A stretch of 6,920 bases of DNA, from the NCBI GenBank assembly GCA_021204765.1, contig JAJPYU010000197.1, forward strand, positions 1 through 6,920, in the 5' to 3' direction. Numbering within the stretch: position 1 is the first letter of the stretch; every line of letters begins with the position of its first letter. Below are positions 6,114-6,920 of this stretch, in pieces. The stretch is from Clostridiales bacterium (GTDB lineage Bacteria > Bacillota > Clostridia > Lachnospirales > Lachnospiraceae). The notes beneath the pieces are model-generated. The model saw nothing but the letters and a program-made list of their open reading frames with translations. It had not been told where the DNA came from and did not search any database. Made by a program: the position numbers and the translations under genes.

Positions 6114-6244
6114 ATGATGATACCAGGGTCAAATGGGTTGTAGCGGATGCCTGCATCAGGTTACAGCCATTTGACCCGGGCTGTTGCTCCGGCCGGTTGT
6201 AAACAAGAGTGCTGCCGGCACGGAGCAATCCGTGTTATCAGATA
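6114..6244. repeat. Structured intergenic repeat, copy 2
   Basis: This copy shares a 23-bp identical block with copy 1 at its left edge (6112-6134 matching 2581-2603) and 19 of 20 bases at its right edge (6221-6240 matching 2733-2752). The right terminal repeat is decayed (TGTTATCA for TGGTATCA). Hairpin A has an 11-bp perfect outer stem (6126-6136 with 6167-6177), a second paired stretch (6139-6142 with 6162-6165) and the tip GATGC-CT-GCATC (6146-6157). Hairpin C pairs TTGCTCCG (6184-6191) with CGGAGCAA (6221-6228) and GCCGG (6192-6196) with CCGGC (6215-6219), with A6220 bulged. Hairpin B of copy 1 is absent, which explains most of the 43-bp length difference. No T-run follows, so read-through from iolD into the next gene is likely. 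Confidence 0.85.
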
Positions 6245-6280
6245 TAAATTATAATGCAAATTTTAAGGAGGCTGATTACT

Positions 6281-6920
6281 ATGAGAATTGCATTGGTTAT
6301 GGAGTGGAGTACCTGCGAGAGAAATGAGATAGTTATCAATACACTGAAGAAAGTAGCTGAGGCCAACGGCCACACAGTTGTTAACTATGGCCAGTACAAC
6401 ATGGATGACAACCGTCAGACATACAATCAGAACGCGATCCTGACCTCCGCTCTGTTGAACTCAGGCGCAGCAGACCTGGTGGTCACCGGCTGCGGAACAG
6501 GTGAGGGAGCCATGATGGCCTGCAATACCATGCCCGGAGTGTACTGCGGACTGGTCGTGGATCCCGCAGACTCTTACCTCTATACCCAGGTAAACGGCGG
6601 CAACTGCATTTCCCTTCCCTACGCGAAAGGCTGGGGATGGGGCGCCGAGGTCAATCTGGAGTACGTCTTTGAGAAGCTCTTTGTGCAGGAGCCCGGCGGT
6701 GGATATCCCCCGGCCGCAGCTGCTTCCGAGCAGAGGAACGCAGTGCTGCTTAGTAAGTTAAAGGGAGCTGCCACCAATGGCATAATCGACATTATCTCCA
6801 GCGAAGATCCGGATGTCCATGATATGGTACAGGCCGCATTTGCCGGAAAGAGAATGGAGTTATTTGAGGCTGACTGCAAGGATCAGGCGATCCTGGACGC
6901 AGTGAAGGCTGCTTTAAAGT
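6281..6920 (+). CDS. RpiB/LacA/LacB-family sugar-phosphate isomerase, 3' end outside window
   Basis: The first 213 codons are present without a stop. The protein begins MRIALVMEWSTCERN and contains VVTGCGTGEGAMMACN (67-82), which corresponds to the CGTGxG anion-binding loop of RpiB/LacAB enzymes; Cys71 lies at the place of the catalytic cysteine (Cys66 of E. coli RpiB), and Thr73 follows. GLVVDPADSYLYTQVNGGNCISLP (90-113) matches the region in which canonical members carry the substrate-contacting SxxxA and HN-x-N-V-L segments, but is altered here. The usual N-terminal DH-x-G motif is missing. The chain is about 60 residues longer than classic RpiB (about 150 aa), with a C-terminal extension after a GGGYPPAAA linker (139-147). 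AAGGAGG at 6265-6271 is 9 bases from the ATG. It probably isomerises an aldose/ketose, perhaps in the inositol route, after read-through from iolD; the substrate is unknown. Confidence 0.8.
   Translation, partial: MRIALVMEWSTCERNEIVINTLKKVAEANGHTVVNYGQYNMDDNRQTYNQNAILTSALLNSGAADLVVTGCGTGEGAMMACNTMPGVYCGLVVDPADSYLYTQVNGGNCISLPYAKGWGWGAEVNLEYVFEKLFVQEPGGGYPPAAAASEQRNAVLLSKLKGAATNGIIDIISSEDPDVHDMVQAAFAGKRMELFEADCKDQAILDAVKAALK

Noticed and set aside
6250..6255. TATAAT upstream of the RpiB-like gene as a separate promoter
   Set aside because: No -35-like box is present 16-18 bases upstream; the bases there belong to the conserved end of the repeat. Read-through from iolD is simpler.

Overview
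The window reads as part of an inositol (cyclitol) catabolism cluster from a gut-type Clostridia, most likely Lachnospiraceae. That placement is an inference from the moderately GC-rich coding DNA with AT-rich intergenic gaps, strong AAGGAGG-type ribosome binding sites, a near-consensus sigma-A promoter, and the gene set. No species is claimed. All genes are on the + strand.

Layout: (1) positions 1-455 hold the C-terminal half of a sugar phosphate isomerase/epimerase-type TIM-barrel protein (IolI/IolH-like). (2) 456-633 is a non-coding gap with a TTGACA box inside a CRP/FNR-like dyad. (3) 634-1641 is inositol 2-dehydrogenase IolG, followed after 15 bp by (4) 1657-2586, an IolE-type TIM-barrel protein, probably inosose dehydratase. 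(5) 2583-2756 is a 174-bp structured repeat with perfect 12-bp terminal inverted repeats; its left end overlaps the stop codon of gene 4. (6) 2793-3929 is a second Gfo/Idh/MocA oxidoreductase. (7) 3930-4159 contains a small hairpin, a 12-bp perfect stem with an offset T-run (probable terminator), and a TTGACA-16-TATAAT promoter. (8) 4160-6112 is iolD, the ThDP-dependent ring-opening hydrolase. (9) 6114-6244 is a second, 131-bp copy of the repeat, again starting at the stop codon. (10) 6281-6920 is an RpiB/LacA/LacB-family isomerase that runs off the window.

How the genes fit together: IolG oxidises myo-inositol to scyllo-inosose (2-keto-myo-inositol). The IolE-type protein would dehydrate this to the trihydroxycyclohexane-dione, and IolD would hydrolyse the ring to 5-deoxyglucuronate. 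The second oxidoreductase and the extra TIM-barrel protein would suit other inositol stereoisomers or their epimerisation. The terminal RpiB-like protein may act on an open-chain product. No iolB, iolC, iolJ, transporter or regulator is visible here.

The least ordinary feature is the pair of intergenic elements at 2583-2756 and 6114-6244. They share both ends, while the middle of their main hairpin differs in sequence but remains paired. They look like copies of a small non-autonomous, structure-conserved element placed exactly at gene ends.
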